Counted from the stretch's first letter, positions 19,601 to 28,426 are shown. The stretch is 64,000 nucleotides of DNA from Rariglobus sp. (GCA_029266495.1 JAQSWS010000008.1:41127-105126), one strand, 5' to 3'. Translations and numbers: made by a program. Notes: a model not told the origin generated them from the sequence alone.

Positions 19601-20265
19601 CCTTCGCACGCGTCCTCAATCCGCGGGGCGGCGCCGCGGATGCGAAAACCGGCATCAGCGCCAACGCATGGAACGGCTTTCGCAACCTCACTCAAAACGA
19701 GATCAACACGCTGGCCGAAGAGATGGTCCTGCAGGTGCGCCTGCGCGGTCCGTTTCTCTCGATGGCCGACTTCGTCAACCGCCGGCTGACGCCCTCCGCT
19801 GGCGATACGTTTGGCCTCGGCCTGCGCGGCGCCCTTCAAGCGGCCATCGACAAGGTGTTCAACCTGACGAGCGACGTCCCCGTCGCTCCGTTTAACGAAC
19901 CGTCCACGGCCACCACGCCGCACGGCGCGATGTTTCCCGACGCGGGCTACAGCATGTCGACCAAGATAGCCGGTTTTCCCGGCTATCTCCTGCAAGCCGA
20001 CCTGCTCGCTCCGCTCGCCCCCCATCTCACCGCCCGTTCGGACACCTTCACCATTCGCACTTACGGCGACGTCGTGAACCCGGTCACCCTCGCAGTCGAA
20101 GGCCGCGCCTGGTGCGAGGCCATCGTCCAGCGCATCCCCGACTACGTCGCCTCCAGGGCCAGTGGTGGCAACGATCCCGAAGAGGCCGCCACCGGTGCCA
20201 ACATCACGTTCGGCCGCCGCTACCAAGTCGTCAGCTTCCGCTGGCTCAGTCCCGAGGACATCTGA
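16642..20265 (+). CDS. Giant PilX-like / Verru_Chthon cassette A-like membrane protein
   Basis: A 1207-residue protein anchored by one N-terminal hydrophobic helix (about residues 38-61, GGFALLITVTLLAFLVLLLV) preceded by basic residues. The helix is followed by the typical pilin-assembly style stretch RVETQVAGNNQQLAQARQNA. This N-terminus resembles PilX-like minor pilins and, from memory, the Verru_Chthon cassette protein A family; the long remainder has no recognised domain. The ATG at 16642 overlaps the GH125 stop and is preferred to a much earlier in-frame ATG lying inside GH125. It is followed 16 bases later by a small exported protein, so three genes form an operon. A role in secretion or surface display is inferred from the N-terminus only. 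Confidence 0.8.
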   Translation: MNRPSISEGHADPPLRKSCVPCVIGHSSLVIPRHRRGGFALLITVTLLAFLVLLLVSLASLTRVETQVAGNNQQLAQARQNALMALNIALGQLQRHTGPDQRVTTPADIQIPSGVTIGATTTGSQARSSLDAYWRASRNRRWTGAWQNINTTAYNPNDAPAFNPTPGLQSWLVSGNENTAAATSAAPTPNFPFKPTDVVTGLTAASTPLDEIMDASNRPHRLLAKTSAGVTDAASLDRAVTAPQMLIQSTTVPGTNGASTPVGHYAWWIGDEGIKARANLIDPYASDPSATLKRRQSAQRLALEAMTTSGTDGLAGTFAASDSRFTRVNATAQLGFLASGTAYQTEVKSRFHDLTVNSRSVLADVKNGGLKRDLSYILSRPDLNAFRTALTTVSTGSLSYNVTPQGTGNTVFSSTATPYAAYPNDTPLYGSTPGIFTYGPTWEHLWSFYNLGNTTSALPAGVFDSSGNAQGRLQTATQQGLYPILIQAKAFYRLRIVANQIWIDVIPLAVLANPYNVPLSGDFLLKLAGYSPQMQEGTPADPDNPSTSEFTNLGSNSKNAGLYDVRLVVQARGIPPGQAQVFMIDSTQSAAEITATSTSDKRRVRMVNDYDPSTFVTINTGKTVPTGKHVALFSGSGLTGALYADDPSLSDPFIFANLLSTIATTRPSDSGMDPQGFLVYPLASGSRLGGGTAFAYFDPRFPRLQQSLFYQVNYRALRVDSHGAASDNRHPLQWARSYVYYGNTATDNTLPNPFLAANLLSPQDQTVPLSVRWGLVNNGDGTYFTTTPSSIGGDAGTTGFVNLLYDIPQPGQPITSIGQLQHFNAAGYHKSDYNASGDDRWSSATHQFQVNYPIANSYPNPRVRRHKALDWQSQYAYVYDGSYLWNDLLSDRFYFSSYPQTGTFDFSADRLINARHQPFRDRSTTAWDDESAYRGVYRAAQNLLVDGAFNINSTSVEAWKAVFSSLRGVPTGTATDSVANAADLTAPFARVLNPRGGAADAKTGISANAWNGFRNLTQNEINTLAEEMVLQVRLRGPFLSMADFVNRRLTPSAGDTFGLGLRGALQAAIDKVFNLTSDVPVAPFNEPSTATTPHGAMFPDAGYSMSTKIAGFPGYLLQADLLAPLAPHLTARSDTFTIRTYGDVVNPVTLAVEGRAWCEAIVQRIPDYVASRASGGNDPEEAATGANITFGRRYQVVSFRWLSPEDI

Positions 20266-20281
20266 TCACCACCGCCTCCCC

Positions 20282-21052
20282 ATGCGCATTCCCTTCAAGT
20301 TCCGCCACTGGGCATTGGTCATTGGACATTGGTCATTCGCCCTGTGCGTCTTCGCCCAAAACCCGGCCGATGACCCCAAGCCGTCGAAACTCCGTTTCCT
20401 CTTTCTCGACGAAACCCCCGGCGCCTATGCCCTGAAGATCGACACCGGTTTCAAGCAGATCAGCTCCGCCCCCTACGCGATCAGTCCGCCCTTCACTCCC
20501 GCCGGTTTGAACCGGCTTGAAATCTACAAGACCAACCCGGTCCCCGATCCTGTCTCCGGAAAAAACACCCGCGTCAAAGTCGCCACGATCACGCCTCCCG
20601 CCAACACCTCCTCGGCCCTGGTCATCCTGGCCCCGCGCCCGCTTGCGGCCGACGCCCTCCCCGGCGCCCTTCCGGTGTATGATGTCGAGTTCATCGACAG
20701 CGACCCCCAGGCCTATCCGCTCGGAACGGTCCGCATCCTCAATCGCGGCCACGCCGTCATGGCCGCCCAATTTGGCGAGGAAACCGTCACCAGCGAGCCG
20801 GGCTCGACCAGGATCGTCAGACCGGCCACCGACCCTCGTTTTCGCCTCCGTGCCAAAGTCGCCACCCAGACTCCCGGCGGCTGGGAGATGCTCGACAGCA
20901 ACGTCACCATTCTGAAGGCGGACACCCGCATCACCGGCGTCCTGGTCTTCTCTCCCTCGGGAATGCGGCATCTTTACGACGAATCCACGCTCTACGGACG
21001 CGGGCTTCCGCCGCCCGGCCACGTGTGGCTGATGTATTCCGACCCGCCCTGA
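20282..21052 (+). CDS. Exported protein of unknown function in GH125/PilX-like operon
   Basis: 256 residues. The start at 20282 begins a signal peptide (MRIPFKFRHWALVIGHWSFA, cleavage near VFAQ); the longer frame upstream would bury it and overlap the previous gene. The mature part has several probable beta-strands and repeated phrases such as LVILAPRPLAADALPGALPV, but I recognise no domain. Its 16-base distance from the PilX-like gene suggests joint function, perhaps as a periplasmic or outer-membrane partner. The signal peptide contains the short DNA repeat ATTGGTCATT also found just before the membrane helix of the upstream gene. Confidence 0.75.
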   Translation: MRIPFKFRHWALVIGHWSFALCVFAQNPADDPKPSKLRFLFLDETPGAYALKIDTGFKQISSAPYAISPPFTPAGLNRLEIYKTNPVPDPVSGKNTRVKVATITPPANTSSALVILAPRPLAADALPGALPVYDVEFIDSDPQAYPLGTVRILNRGHAVMAAQFGEETVTSEPGSTRIVRPATDPRFRLRAKVATQTPGGWEMLDSNVTILKADTRITGVLVFSPSGMRHLYDESTLYGRGLPPPGHVWLMYSDPP

Positions 21053-21094
21053 TCGCGCGCACCTTTTTACCTGCTTTCCCCCTGCACCCAAAAT

Positions 21095-23635
21095 ATGAAT
21101 ACAATAAAACACCCCATCCCCGAGGGACGCACACCCCGCGTCCGGTTGCTGTTGGCGTTCGCCCTCACCGCAGCTGTCTCCGCCGTTCCGGCTCGTGCCC
21201 AGACCATCACCGTCGACGCGAACAACGTCGTCCGCAACGTGCCGGCCGGCATCGGCGGCGCCTGCTTCCAAGGCACCTTCTGGACCTCGTTCAACCCCAA
21301 CTACCGGGACGGAGTCCTCGAAACCCGCACGGCTCTCGGACGCATGGGCGTCTACCCCATCGACTCGAACACCAGCAATGTGGGCTCGCTTGAGGCAACC
21401 GACACCAAGGTCGCCCAGCTCCTCAATCTCGGTGTGACTCCTCTCTTCATCCAATGCATCGAGGCGGAGACCAACACGACCTACAAAAACGCCCTGCTCC
21501 GCCTTGACGGCACCCTTTACCCCGCCGGCGACACCACGCCCATCAACCAGCGTGTCGCGACCAATATGACGTATCTGGTCAATAGATACAGATCCGCTCC
21601 TTTCAACCTGGCCACCCAATATTGGGAGATCAGCAACGAGCCGGACCTCACCATCAACTACCAGGTCCCGACCTCGGCGGAGTATAACGCCTTTTTCTCG
21701 AACGCACACAACCGGCTCGTCGCCTCCGGCGTGCGCGGCAATGTCCTGCTCTCCGGCCCCACGGTGTCGTATGACTACGGCTTCGGCGGTTTTAAGGATA
21801 CGCTGATGCAGGACTTCCTGACCGCCTGCGGCAGCCAGGTCGACATCGTCACCCGGCACATTTACGCCGAAATCGCCGCCTGGGAGACCGGACCCAACAC
21901 GCCCTACAACCTGCTCAACGCCACCTACGAAACCTCGGCCTTCAACAGTGCGCAGACCATCAGTCGTGGCGAAGGCGCCCTCCTCGCCGCCATGAACTCC
22001 CGGGGCGTTCCCTCCACCGTGGGCACCGCGGTGACGGAAATGAACGCCGGCGGTTACACCCACACCATCACCCAGGGGCTTTGGTTTCTGCTGTCCTATC
22101 ACTACGCGCTCTATAATCCGCGCAGCCTTGCCACCGCCGCGTTTCAACTCGACCGCTACGCCGACGGCAACCCTGGCGGCTCGCTGGGCTACTATGACGG
22201 AGCCCGGAATCGCAGCTACCCCTATTGGGCCGCCTACATCCAGGGCGTGCTCACCGGCGACCAGGTGCTCGCCCAGACCAGCAGCGAATCGCATCTGGTG
22301 GTGACCGGCTCCAAGGACGACAGCTACATCTACGTGCGGGTCCTCAACCGTCACAACACCTCGTCGTTCACGGCCAATGTCGCGCTCAACAACGCCGGCG
22401 GCGTCGGCGCGCCCACCCGTTACATGCTCTCCTCTTCGCAGAATCCGCTCACCGGCACGGCCACCTCGCTCGGGACCACGTTTAGTCACACGTTTGCCCC
22501 GATGACCGCGACCATCTTCCGGTTCCCACGGAACAGCGCGCCTCCGGTGGTTCCCCCGCCCGCCGCGCCTGCAACCACGCACCTGACCACCGGTTTCGAC
22601 TCCGTCCCCACCGGCATGCAAACGTATGCGACCGGCTATACGCCCGTCGTATCGTCCAGTCGCCTCCAGCTCACCGCCCCCACGCCGGTCAACGCGCGCG
22701 CCGCCGTCATTTTTAACGGCCAGCCCCTCACCGTCACCCGCAACCGCGCCCAAATCCGCTTCGCCTTCCGGGTCGATGAAGCGAACGGCGAGGGCTTCGT
22801 CTTCGGCGCCTATTCCGCCAGCCCCGGGGCCGTGGGCAACGCGGGCACCGCCCTCGGTTACCAGGGACAGTCCAATCGCCTGTGGGGCGTGAAGCTCGAC
22901 AACAACCCCGACCAGCTCGCCGTGGTCGGCACCACCGTCAACAGCGTGGTCGAAGGCTGGTCGACCAAGTCGATCGCGCCCTACGCCGGCGTGGATATGT
23001 TCATGGTCATCGATTACGATGGCCCCTCCGGAAAAGTCCGCGCCCGCCTCTACGCCGGCACCACCGACACCGGCACTCCGCTGGCCGATGTCACCAATCG
23101 CCTCGGCAACCCGGCGACCCTGCCCGTCGGCACGGTCTTCGGCTTCACCGGCGCGACCACCGGCAACGTTCAGACCACCTACATCACGAGCCTCACCGTC
23201 CTGACCGACAACTACACCCTTGGCACGGATGTCATTGTCGACAACCCGGTGGCGACGCACGCCGGCACCTGGGCACTCAACCAGACCAGCACCGGCGGCT
23301 ACTACGGTTCCAACTACGATCACGACAACAACACGAACAAGGGTTCCTGCACCGTCACCTACACGCCCACGCTCACCGGCACCGGCATGCGCGACGTGTT
23401 TGTCCGTTACACCGGCGGATCGAACCGCGCCAGCAACGCGCGCTACACCGTGAATTACGCCGGCGGCTCCCACACTGTCATCCAGGACCAGCGCACCCTC
23501 GGCGGCTCGTGGGTGAAGATCGGCACCTTCCCGTTCAACAACGGCACCGGCGGCTCGGTCGTGCTCAGCAACGCCTCCACCGACGGCTACGTCATCGCCG
23601 ACTCCGTTCGTTTCATCAACGTCGCCACCCCGTAA
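21095..23635 (+). CDS. Secreted clan GH-A glycosidase with golvesin-like C-terminal domain
   Basis: An 846-residue exported protein (signal peptide about residues 1-36, ending ARAQ). Residues 40-400 look like a TIM-barrel glycosidase: E182 in WEISNEPD fits the acid/base and E315 in VTEMNAGG fits the nucleophile of clan GH-A, with the GH39/GH30/GH79 neighbourhood possible. A Pro-rich linker near 490-505 leads to a lectin/laminin-G-like beta-sandwich (about 505-700). The end (about 715-846) has the golvesin/Xly carbohydrate-binding pattern, with DNPVATHAGTW at its start and YVIADSVRFI at its end. It follows the exported protein by 42 bases and ends at a strong terminator. The substrate is not determined. 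Confidence 0.85.
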   Translation: MNTIKHPIPEGRTPRVRLLLAFALTAAVSAVPARAQTITVDANNVVRNVPAGIGGACFQGTFWTSFNPNYRDGVLETRTALGRMGVYPIDSNTSNVGSLEATDTKVAQLLNLGVTPLFIQCIEAETNTTYKNALLRLDGTLYPAGDTTPINQRVATNMTYLVNRYRSAPFNLATQYWEISNEPDLTINYQVPTSAEYNAFFSNAHNRLVASGVRGNVLLSGPTVSYDYGFGGFKDTLMQDFLTACGSQVDIVTRHIYAEIAAWETGPNTPYNLLNATYETSAFNSAQTISRGEGALLAAMNSRGVPSTVGTAVTEMNAGGYTHTITQGLWFLLSYHYALYNPRSLATAAFQLDRYADGNPGGSLGYYDGARNRSYPYWAAYIQGVLTGDQVLAQTSSESHLVVTGSKDDSYIYVRVLNRHNTSSFTANVALNNAGGVGAPTRYMLSSSQNPLTGTATSLGTTFSHTFAPMTATIFRFPRNSAPPVVPPPAAPATTHLTTGFDSVPTGMQTYATGYTPVVSSSRLQLTAPTPVNARAAVIFNGQPLTVTRNRAQIRFAFRVDEANGEGFVFGAYSASPGAVGNAGTALGYQGQSNRLWGVKLDNNPDQLAVVGTTVNSVVEGWSTKSIAPYAGVDMFMVIDYDGPSGKVRARLYAGTTDTGTPLADVTNRLGNPATLPVGTVFGFTGATTGNVQTTYITSLTVLTDNYTLGTDVIVDNPVATHAGTWALNQTSTGGYYGSNYDHDNNTNKGSCTVTYTPTLTGTGMRDVFVRYTGGSNRASNARYTVNYAGGSHTVIQDQRTLGGSWVKIGTFPFNNGTGGSVVLSNASTDGYVIADSVRFINVATP

Positions 23636-23662
23636 ACACAAGAGCCAACCCTGCCTGATTGA

Positions 23663-23701
23663 GGCGGACGCCCGCGCAGGAGCGTCCGCCTTCTTTTGTT
23701 T
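23663..23701 (+). terminator. Rho-independent terminator after secreted glycosidase
   Basis: GGCGGACGC / GCGTCCGCC is a perfect 9-bp stem with a 10-base loop, followed directly by TTCTTTTGTTT. It ends the 15.3-23.6 kb transcription unit. Confidence 0.85.
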
Positions 23702-23755
23702 CCACCCGGCTCATTTCAGCCAACCCTCCCATTCTACCCAACGTCTCCGTCCTCC

Positions 23756-26122
23756 ATGAGAGTCCTCCTGAACGAAGAACCCTACCTCCCTCGAATCGCT
23801 CAATGCTCGTGGATCGACCAAGGCATCTGGCCCTGCTCCTGGGTGGCCGCCCCCGCCGACGGACGCTCGCCGGTGAGCGCCTTCCGCCTTCGCTTCAGCC
23901 TTTCCGACGCCTCGGTGATCCGGACGCACGTCACCGCAGACGAACGTTACGAACTTTACGTGGACGGCGTGCGCGTGGGTCGCGGTTCCGAACGCGGCGA
24001 TCCGCGTAATTGGTTCTTTGAAACTTACGATCTCTCGCTGTCGGCCGGCCCCCACACGATCGTCGCCAAGACCTGGGCGCTGGGCCTGGCGTCCTTGCGC
24101 TCGCAGATGAGTCTGGCACCCGGGTTTTTGTTTTCTCCGGACGACGAGAAATTCATCCCATTGCTCGGGACCGGCACCGCCGCCTGGGAGGTGAAACCCC
24201 TGCCGGGTCATGAATTCCTCCGGCCGTTTCCGCACAACTTCTTCAGCGTCGGCCATGGTCTTTTGCTCAAAGGAGCCGAGTGCGATTGGGACTGGTCCAC
24301 CGGCGGAGGCGACGGTTGGGAGAAAGCCAAAATCCTCCACCCGGGCTCCAGCGCAACGCTGCGCAATCGTTACGCACCGTCAGTGCACTTGCTGCGACCC
24401 GCCACGCTTCCGCCCATGTTGGAAAAGCCGCGGAGCGCAGGGAAAGTCCGCTACGTCGGTCGGGCCACCGAGGATGCAATCAAAGGCTCCCAGGGATTCT
24501 CCCACGAAGAGCAGGGCTGGGAGGATTTGCTCACGTCCAACACGCCGCTGGAAATCCCGGCGAACACGTCGCGCCGCGTCATCCTCGATCTCGAAGACTA
24601 TGTGTGCGCCTATCCGCAGGTGCGGTTGCGCGGCGGCGACGGCGGTCGCTTCCAGCTATTCTGGGCGGAGTCGTTGTTTCGCGAGCCGGACGCCAAAACC
24701 AAAGGTAGCCGCCACGAAATCGAAGGAAAATACTTCGTCGGCTACGGCGACGTGTTCTGTCCGTCGGGCGACGTCGCGCACGACTACGATTCCTTCTATT
24801 GGCGGTCGGGACGCTACCTCGAAATCCGCGTGCAGACCGCCTCCGTGCCCTTGGTGATCGAACGCTGCGGCCTGCTCACGACACGCTATCCGCTGGAAGC
24901 GGAATCCACGTTCGCCGCCAGCGACCCGAGCCTCGCCGCGATCATGCCGCTGGGCATCCGCGCGCTGCAGTCCTCCAGTCATGATGCCTACATCGACGGT
25001 CCCTATTACGAGCAGATGATGTGGCTGGGCGACGGCGTGCAAAACACGCTGAGCACCTATGTGCTGACGCAAGACCCGCGGCTGGCGCGCAAACTCCTGC
25101 GCCTCTTCGATGCCTCCCGGCTGCCCTCGGGCCTGACCGCCGCCCGCTGGCCCGCGCGCGACACGCTGGTGCTGCCACCCTACTCATTGCTCTGGGTTTC
25201 GATCGTGCGCGACTACGCCTTCTGGAACGACGATTTCGATTTCGTGCGATCGCTGCTTCCCGGTGTGCGCGCGGTCGCGGACGCCTTTCTCGGTTACCTC
25301 AACGCAGACGGACTCATGCGTCCGCCGATGGGGTGGAACTTTATCGATTGGGTGCACGGCTGGCCCGACGGCATGGCCCCCGGCGCCGACAAATCGGTGT
25401 CCGGCATCCTCAACCTTCAACTCGTGCGCACGCTCGGCTACGTCGCCGAACTGGAAGACGCCGCCGGCGAAATCGAACTGGCGCAACGCACCCGTCGCAA
25501 GGCGGCCGAACTGGCGCGTGCGATCGAGCGTCACTTCTGGGATGCACAGCGCGGCCTATTCGCCGACAACCTGGAAAAGACGAGTTTCTCCGAGCATGCG
25601 CAGGCCGAGGCGGTTCTCTGCGGATTCATCTCCCCGGACAAACTGGAGACAGTGCGACGGACGTTGTTCACCGACACCGGCCTCGCGCGCACCACGATCT
25701 CCTACTCGCATTATCTGTTCGATGCCTGCCGCAAGCTGGGACGCATCGACGTGCTTCTGCAGCGCCTGGATCTGTGGAGCGGCTTGCCGGCGCTGGGGCT
25801 CTACACCACGCCGGAAGGACCGGAGCCTACTCGTTCCGACTGCCATGCCTGGGGGGCTCATCCAATCTACCATTTCTTTGCGTCAATTCTCGGCATCCGT
25901 CCCGCGTCGCCCGGCTTTCGCACCGTGCGCATCGAGCCGCAACTGGGCACCCTCGCCTGGGCACGCGGCACGATGGGCCACCCAAGCGGCGCGATTATCG
26001 CCGAGATCGAAACCCAAGGAAGCTCGATGCATGGCCGCATCACGCTACCCGCAGGGGTGACGGGAACGCTGGTGCTCCCGGGTGGGACGCTTCCGCTACA
26101 CTCCGGCCTGACGATTTTTTGA
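23756..26122 (+). CDS. GH78 alpha-L-rhamnosidase-like enzyme
   Basis: A 788-residue protein. The N-terminal half is a set of beta-sandwich domains, including the lyase-like ADERYELYVDGVRVGRGSER found in family 78. The (alpha/alpha)6 barrel spans about residues 395-720 with YIDGPYYEQMMWLGDGVQN, in the place of the family motif holding the general acid, and the strongly conserved TRSDCHAWGAHPIYHFF near the end. A short beta domain closes the protein. No signal peptide is seen from the ATG at 23756, so the enzyme should act on imported rhamnosides, feeding rhaI. The gene follows a terminator and therefore has its own promoter. Its 3' end overlaps the convergent LacI gene by 27 bases. Confidence 0.9.
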   Translation: MRVLLNEEPYLPRIAQCSWIDQGIWPCSWVAAPADGRSPVSAFRLRFSLSDASVIRTHVTADERYELYVDGVRVGRGSERGDPRNWFFETYDLSLSAGPHTIVAKTWALGLASLRSQMSLAPGFLFSPDDEKFIPLLGTGTAAWEVKPLPGHEFLRPFPHNFFSVGHGLLLKGAECDWDWSTGGGDGWEKAKILHPGSSATLRNRYAPSVHLLRPATLPPMLEKPRSAGKVRYVGRATEDAIKGSQGFSHEEQGWEDLLTSNTPLEIPANTSRRVILDLEDYVCAYPQVRLRGGDGGRFQLFWAESLFREPDAKTKGSRHEIEGKYFVGYGDVFCPSGDVAHDYDSFYWRSGRYLEIRVQTASVPLVIERCGLLTTRYPLEAESTFAASDPSLAAIMPLGIRALQSSSHDAYIDGPYYEQMMWLGDGVQNTLSTYVLTQDPRLARKLLRLFDASRLPSGLTAARWPARDTLVLPPYSLLWVSIVRDYAFWNDDFDFVRSLLPGVRAVADAFLGYLNADGLMRPPMGWNFIDWVHGWPDGMAPGADKSVSGILNLQLVRTLGYVAELEDAAGEIELAQRTRRKAAELARAIERHFWDAQRGLFADNLEKTSFSEHAQAEAVLCGFISPDKLETVRRTLFTDTGLARTTISYSHYLFDACRKLGRIDVLLQRLDLWSGLPALGLYTTPEGPEPTRSDCHAWGAHPIYHFFASILGIRPASPGFRTVRIEPQLGTLAWARGTMGHPSGAIIAEIETQGSSMHGRITLPAGVTGTLVLPGGTLPLHSGLTIF

Positions 26123-27139
26123 TTTCCACACCCCGCGCTTGAGCGACGAACCGTTGTGCCATGTCCCGGGAACGAAGAGCGTGTGCGGCAGGGGCTGCAG
26201 GCCCAACTGACCGGCACTGAGCTGCGTCACGAGCACGTTCACGGCCTCGCGCCCGATCGCTTCCTCGTGCTGCCTCACACCGGCCACGGGGGTGTTGGCG
26301 CGAAACACGTTCAAGGCCGCCATCCCGATTTCCTGCGGATTTGTATGATGAATCTGCCTCACCCAGTCATGGCAGTCCTCGTGATCGCATAACAACGCAT
26401 CCGGACGCTCGCTCTTGGCCCATTTCAAAAAACGCGGCAGATCGGCGTCCGAATCGAAGAAGAACATCAACCGGTCCCTCTCGGCTCCCGGCAGTCCGAC
26501 ATACGCCTGGTAAGCCGCGACCTGACGATGCCAGGCCCGTTCATGGAAACTGCGATTGATCACCAAGCCGATACGCTTGTAACCCGCATGCTTGATCTTT
26601 CGCAAAGCGAGCAACGTGGCCCCATAATGATCGAACTGCACGCGATGCAGTCCGGAATTCACCAGGGAGCTGCCCAGCAACACCACGGCAAATTTCTGCC
26701 AGTCCAGCCAGTATCGTGGATGAGCGACACTCGAATTCGGCCCCAGCAACACGCCGCGGATGCCGCGCGCATGTAGCACCCGGCTCATTCCCTTTCCGGT
26801 GAGTCCCTGCTCCCAAGGTTGAAACAATTCGAGTTTGTAACCCAGTTTCGCCGCCTGCTCGTTGGCCCCCGCGATCATCTCGTCCACCACGCTCAAGGCG
26901 TGCGTTCTCACGAAAGCGATCGTCTCCCGATAGGTCGGACTGGCCGACCGGCGAAACGACGCCATCACGTGGCTCACGTTCGGGTCACAGCGATAACCAA
27001 TTTCCGCGGCGAGTTCGACGATCCGCTGGCGAAGCTTGGCCCCCACGCCTTTTTTTCCGCGCAACGCCCGCGACACGGTCATCAGCGACACGTCCAGGCG
27101 ACGTGCGATCAATCCAAGACTTGGATGCGGGGATGGCAT
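26096..27139 (-). CDS. LacI-family transcriptional regulator, convergent to GH78
   Basis: 347 residues: N-terminal helix-turn-helix (about residues 6-26, LGLIARRLDVSLMTVSRALR) and a periplasmic-binding-protein-like sensor domain. After GY the protein reads RCDPNVSHVMASFRRSASP rather than the classical PNxxARxL hinge helix, as in the other LacI proteins of this window. It lies 31 bases downstream of the kinase-fold-like gene on the same strand and may be read from that promoter, or from its own. A perfect AACGAC-C-GTCGTT palindrome sits 4 bases before its start. Control of the neighbouring GH78 gene is likely from position but not shown. Confidence 0.92.
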   Translation of the reverse strand: MPSPHPSLGLIARRLDVSLMTVSRALRGKKGVGAKLRQRIVELAAEIGYRCDPNVSHVMASFRRSASPTYRETIAFVRTHALSVVDEMIAGANEQAAKLGYKLELFQPWEQGLTGKGMSRVLHARGIRGVLLGPNSSVAHPRYWLDWQKFAVVLLGSSLVNSGLHRVQFDHYGATLLALRKIKHAGYKRIGLVINRSFHERAWHRQVAAYQAYVGLPGAERDRLMFFFDSDADLPRFLKWAKSERPDALLCDHEDCHDWVRQIHHTNPQEIGMAALNVFRANTPVAGVRQHEEAIGREAVNVLVTQLSAGQLGLQPLPHTLFVPGTWHNGSSLKRGVWKSKNRQAGV

Positions 27140-27143
27140 GCAA

Positions 27144-27156
27144 AACGACCGTCGTT
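27144..27156. promoter_or_regulatory. Palindrome next to LacI start, candidate operator
   Basis: AACGAC-C-GTCGTT is a perfect 6-bp inverted repeat with one central base. It lies in the 31-base gap between the kinase-fold-like gene and the LacI start. Autoregulation is a reasonable guess; no second copy was noticed upstream of GH78. Confidence 0.35.
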
Positions 27157-27170
27157 CAAGTGGCCCGGTG

Positions 27171-28268
27171 TCACTTTTCCGACTCGCCGTCCAGCCGCTG
27201 CGGCTTGCCAGGCAGGAGCGCCTCCACGTTGAGCCGGATCGACTCCAGGTTCTCCCTCACCAAGGCCCCCATGGATTCGCAGCCCAGGTAGGCGTCCCGG
27301 CCATAATACTCCGTCAGTGCCAGACGGAGTTCGTGAATGTTTTCTTCGGTCGAAAGCGTATCGGTCGACATCGCCCCCAGCAGCATGCCGAGGCGTTCTT
27401 CGCTGATCAGCGCACGCTGAAGGATGAGCACCTGCTCCTCGCGCTGGTATTGCTGCGCGGTTTCGAGGCGCAGTTGTTTCACGCAAAACAGCGCGAGCGG
27501 CTGGTTCTCCTTGAAGAATTGGGGCCGGTAAAGATTCATCCGCCCCTCGTAACTTTGCTGGTCGAAATCCATCGCCCGGATGCGCACCTGCGCACCCTCG
27601 AAGTCCGGCGTCAGCACCACGACAAAGTTGTAGCTTCGCATGTCGCCCAGCAGGCGCACGAAACAGCGCTCGTTGAACTTCACCAGTTCCTTCGCAAGAC
27701 GGATGGGGCTGATCTCCGGGCTGCCCAGCCAGCGGTCGATGAACTCGTTGCCGGGGATGCCCGCGATGTGCTCCTCGACGAGCGTGTTGCCGCACGTGAG
27801 ATAGTTGAGGCGGTTCGGCGAGAGCAGATGCTCGAGTTCGAGACCGTAGATGCGCGAGGCATCGCCGCGCTTGATGTAAAAATAATCGGGGTTGTCGTTA
27901 TACGCATTCACAATGCGAATACGAAACGGCGTCGAGTTGCCGAAGGCGCAGAAGTCGATCCGGTCGATGTAAAGGTGCTTCATCACCGACAGGTCGCCAT
28001 CCACGCGAATGAGCGCATAGACCCGCTTCAAGTCCTCCTGGAGCGACTCCATTTCGATCGGGTTGTAGAACACGCTTTCCCACAGCGTGGGCTTTCCCTT
28101 CGCGTCGTTGAGCGGAACGGAGTCGGCAAAGTGACGCAAACGGTCGTAGGTGACGGGCAATTCACGCTCGCGACGGTAACGACGGAGATAGGTGCGCAGG
28201 CCTCCGGCGATCGGGAAGCTCGGTTTCTTCTGCTGCGGGCGCACGGGCGGGTGCGGCGTGTCTTTCAT
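27171..28268 (-). CDS. Unrecognised cytoplasmic protein with a protein-kinase-like motif order
   Basis: 365 residues, no signal peptide or membrane segment. I know no named family. However, the order and spacing of residues match the kinase fold: K133 in YFYIKRGDAS followed by an acidic helix (LELEHLL), a hinge-like EEHIAGIPG (165-173), GDMRSYN with D209 and N214 at the D+5 spacing of the catalytic loop, and AMDFDQQ with D234/D236 at the DFG position. The ATG at 28268 is chosen because upstream codons give an unlikely Gly/Ala/Arg-rich leader. It precedes the LacI gene by 31 bases. A kinase or phosphotransferase activity is inference from motifs only. Confidence 0.8.
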   Translation of the reverse strand: MKDTPHPPVRPQQKKPSFPIAGGLRTYLRRYRRERELPVTYDRLRHFADSVPLNDAKGKPTLWESVFYNPIEMESLQEDLKRVYALIRVDGDLSVMKHLYIDRIDFCAFGNSTPFRIRIVNAYNDNPDYFYIKRGDASRIYGLELEHLLSPNRLNYLTCGNTLVEEHIAGIPGNEFIDRWLGSPEISPIRLAKELVKFNERCFVRLLGDMRSYNFVVVLTPDFEGAQVRIRAMDFDQQSYEGRMNLYRPQFFKENQPLALFCVKQLRLETAQQYQREEQVLILQRALISEERLGMLLGAMSTDTLSTEENIHELRLALTEYYGRDAYLGCESMGALVRENLESIRLNVEALLPGKPQRLDGESEK

Positions 28269-28426
28269 GTTGCCCGCACGGTGCGCGCCGCCCGCCCGCA
28301 TGGCAACGACAGAGGCGGCCGTCCTCCCGGTCCCCTTGCAAAAATGCGTCAAAGAAACGCTCCCGGGACCTTTCCCCTCGTCTCCTTTTCCGGAATGCCC
28401 AAACTACCCGCAACTTTCCGACCACC

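Noticed and set aside
20333..23641. Very long minus-strand open frame (about 1100 residues)
   Set aside because: It is antisense to the secreted glycosidase and exported-protein genes and consists of Gly/Val/Arg/Asp-rich sequence with no domain; the plus strand has signal peptides, catalytic motifs and a terminator.
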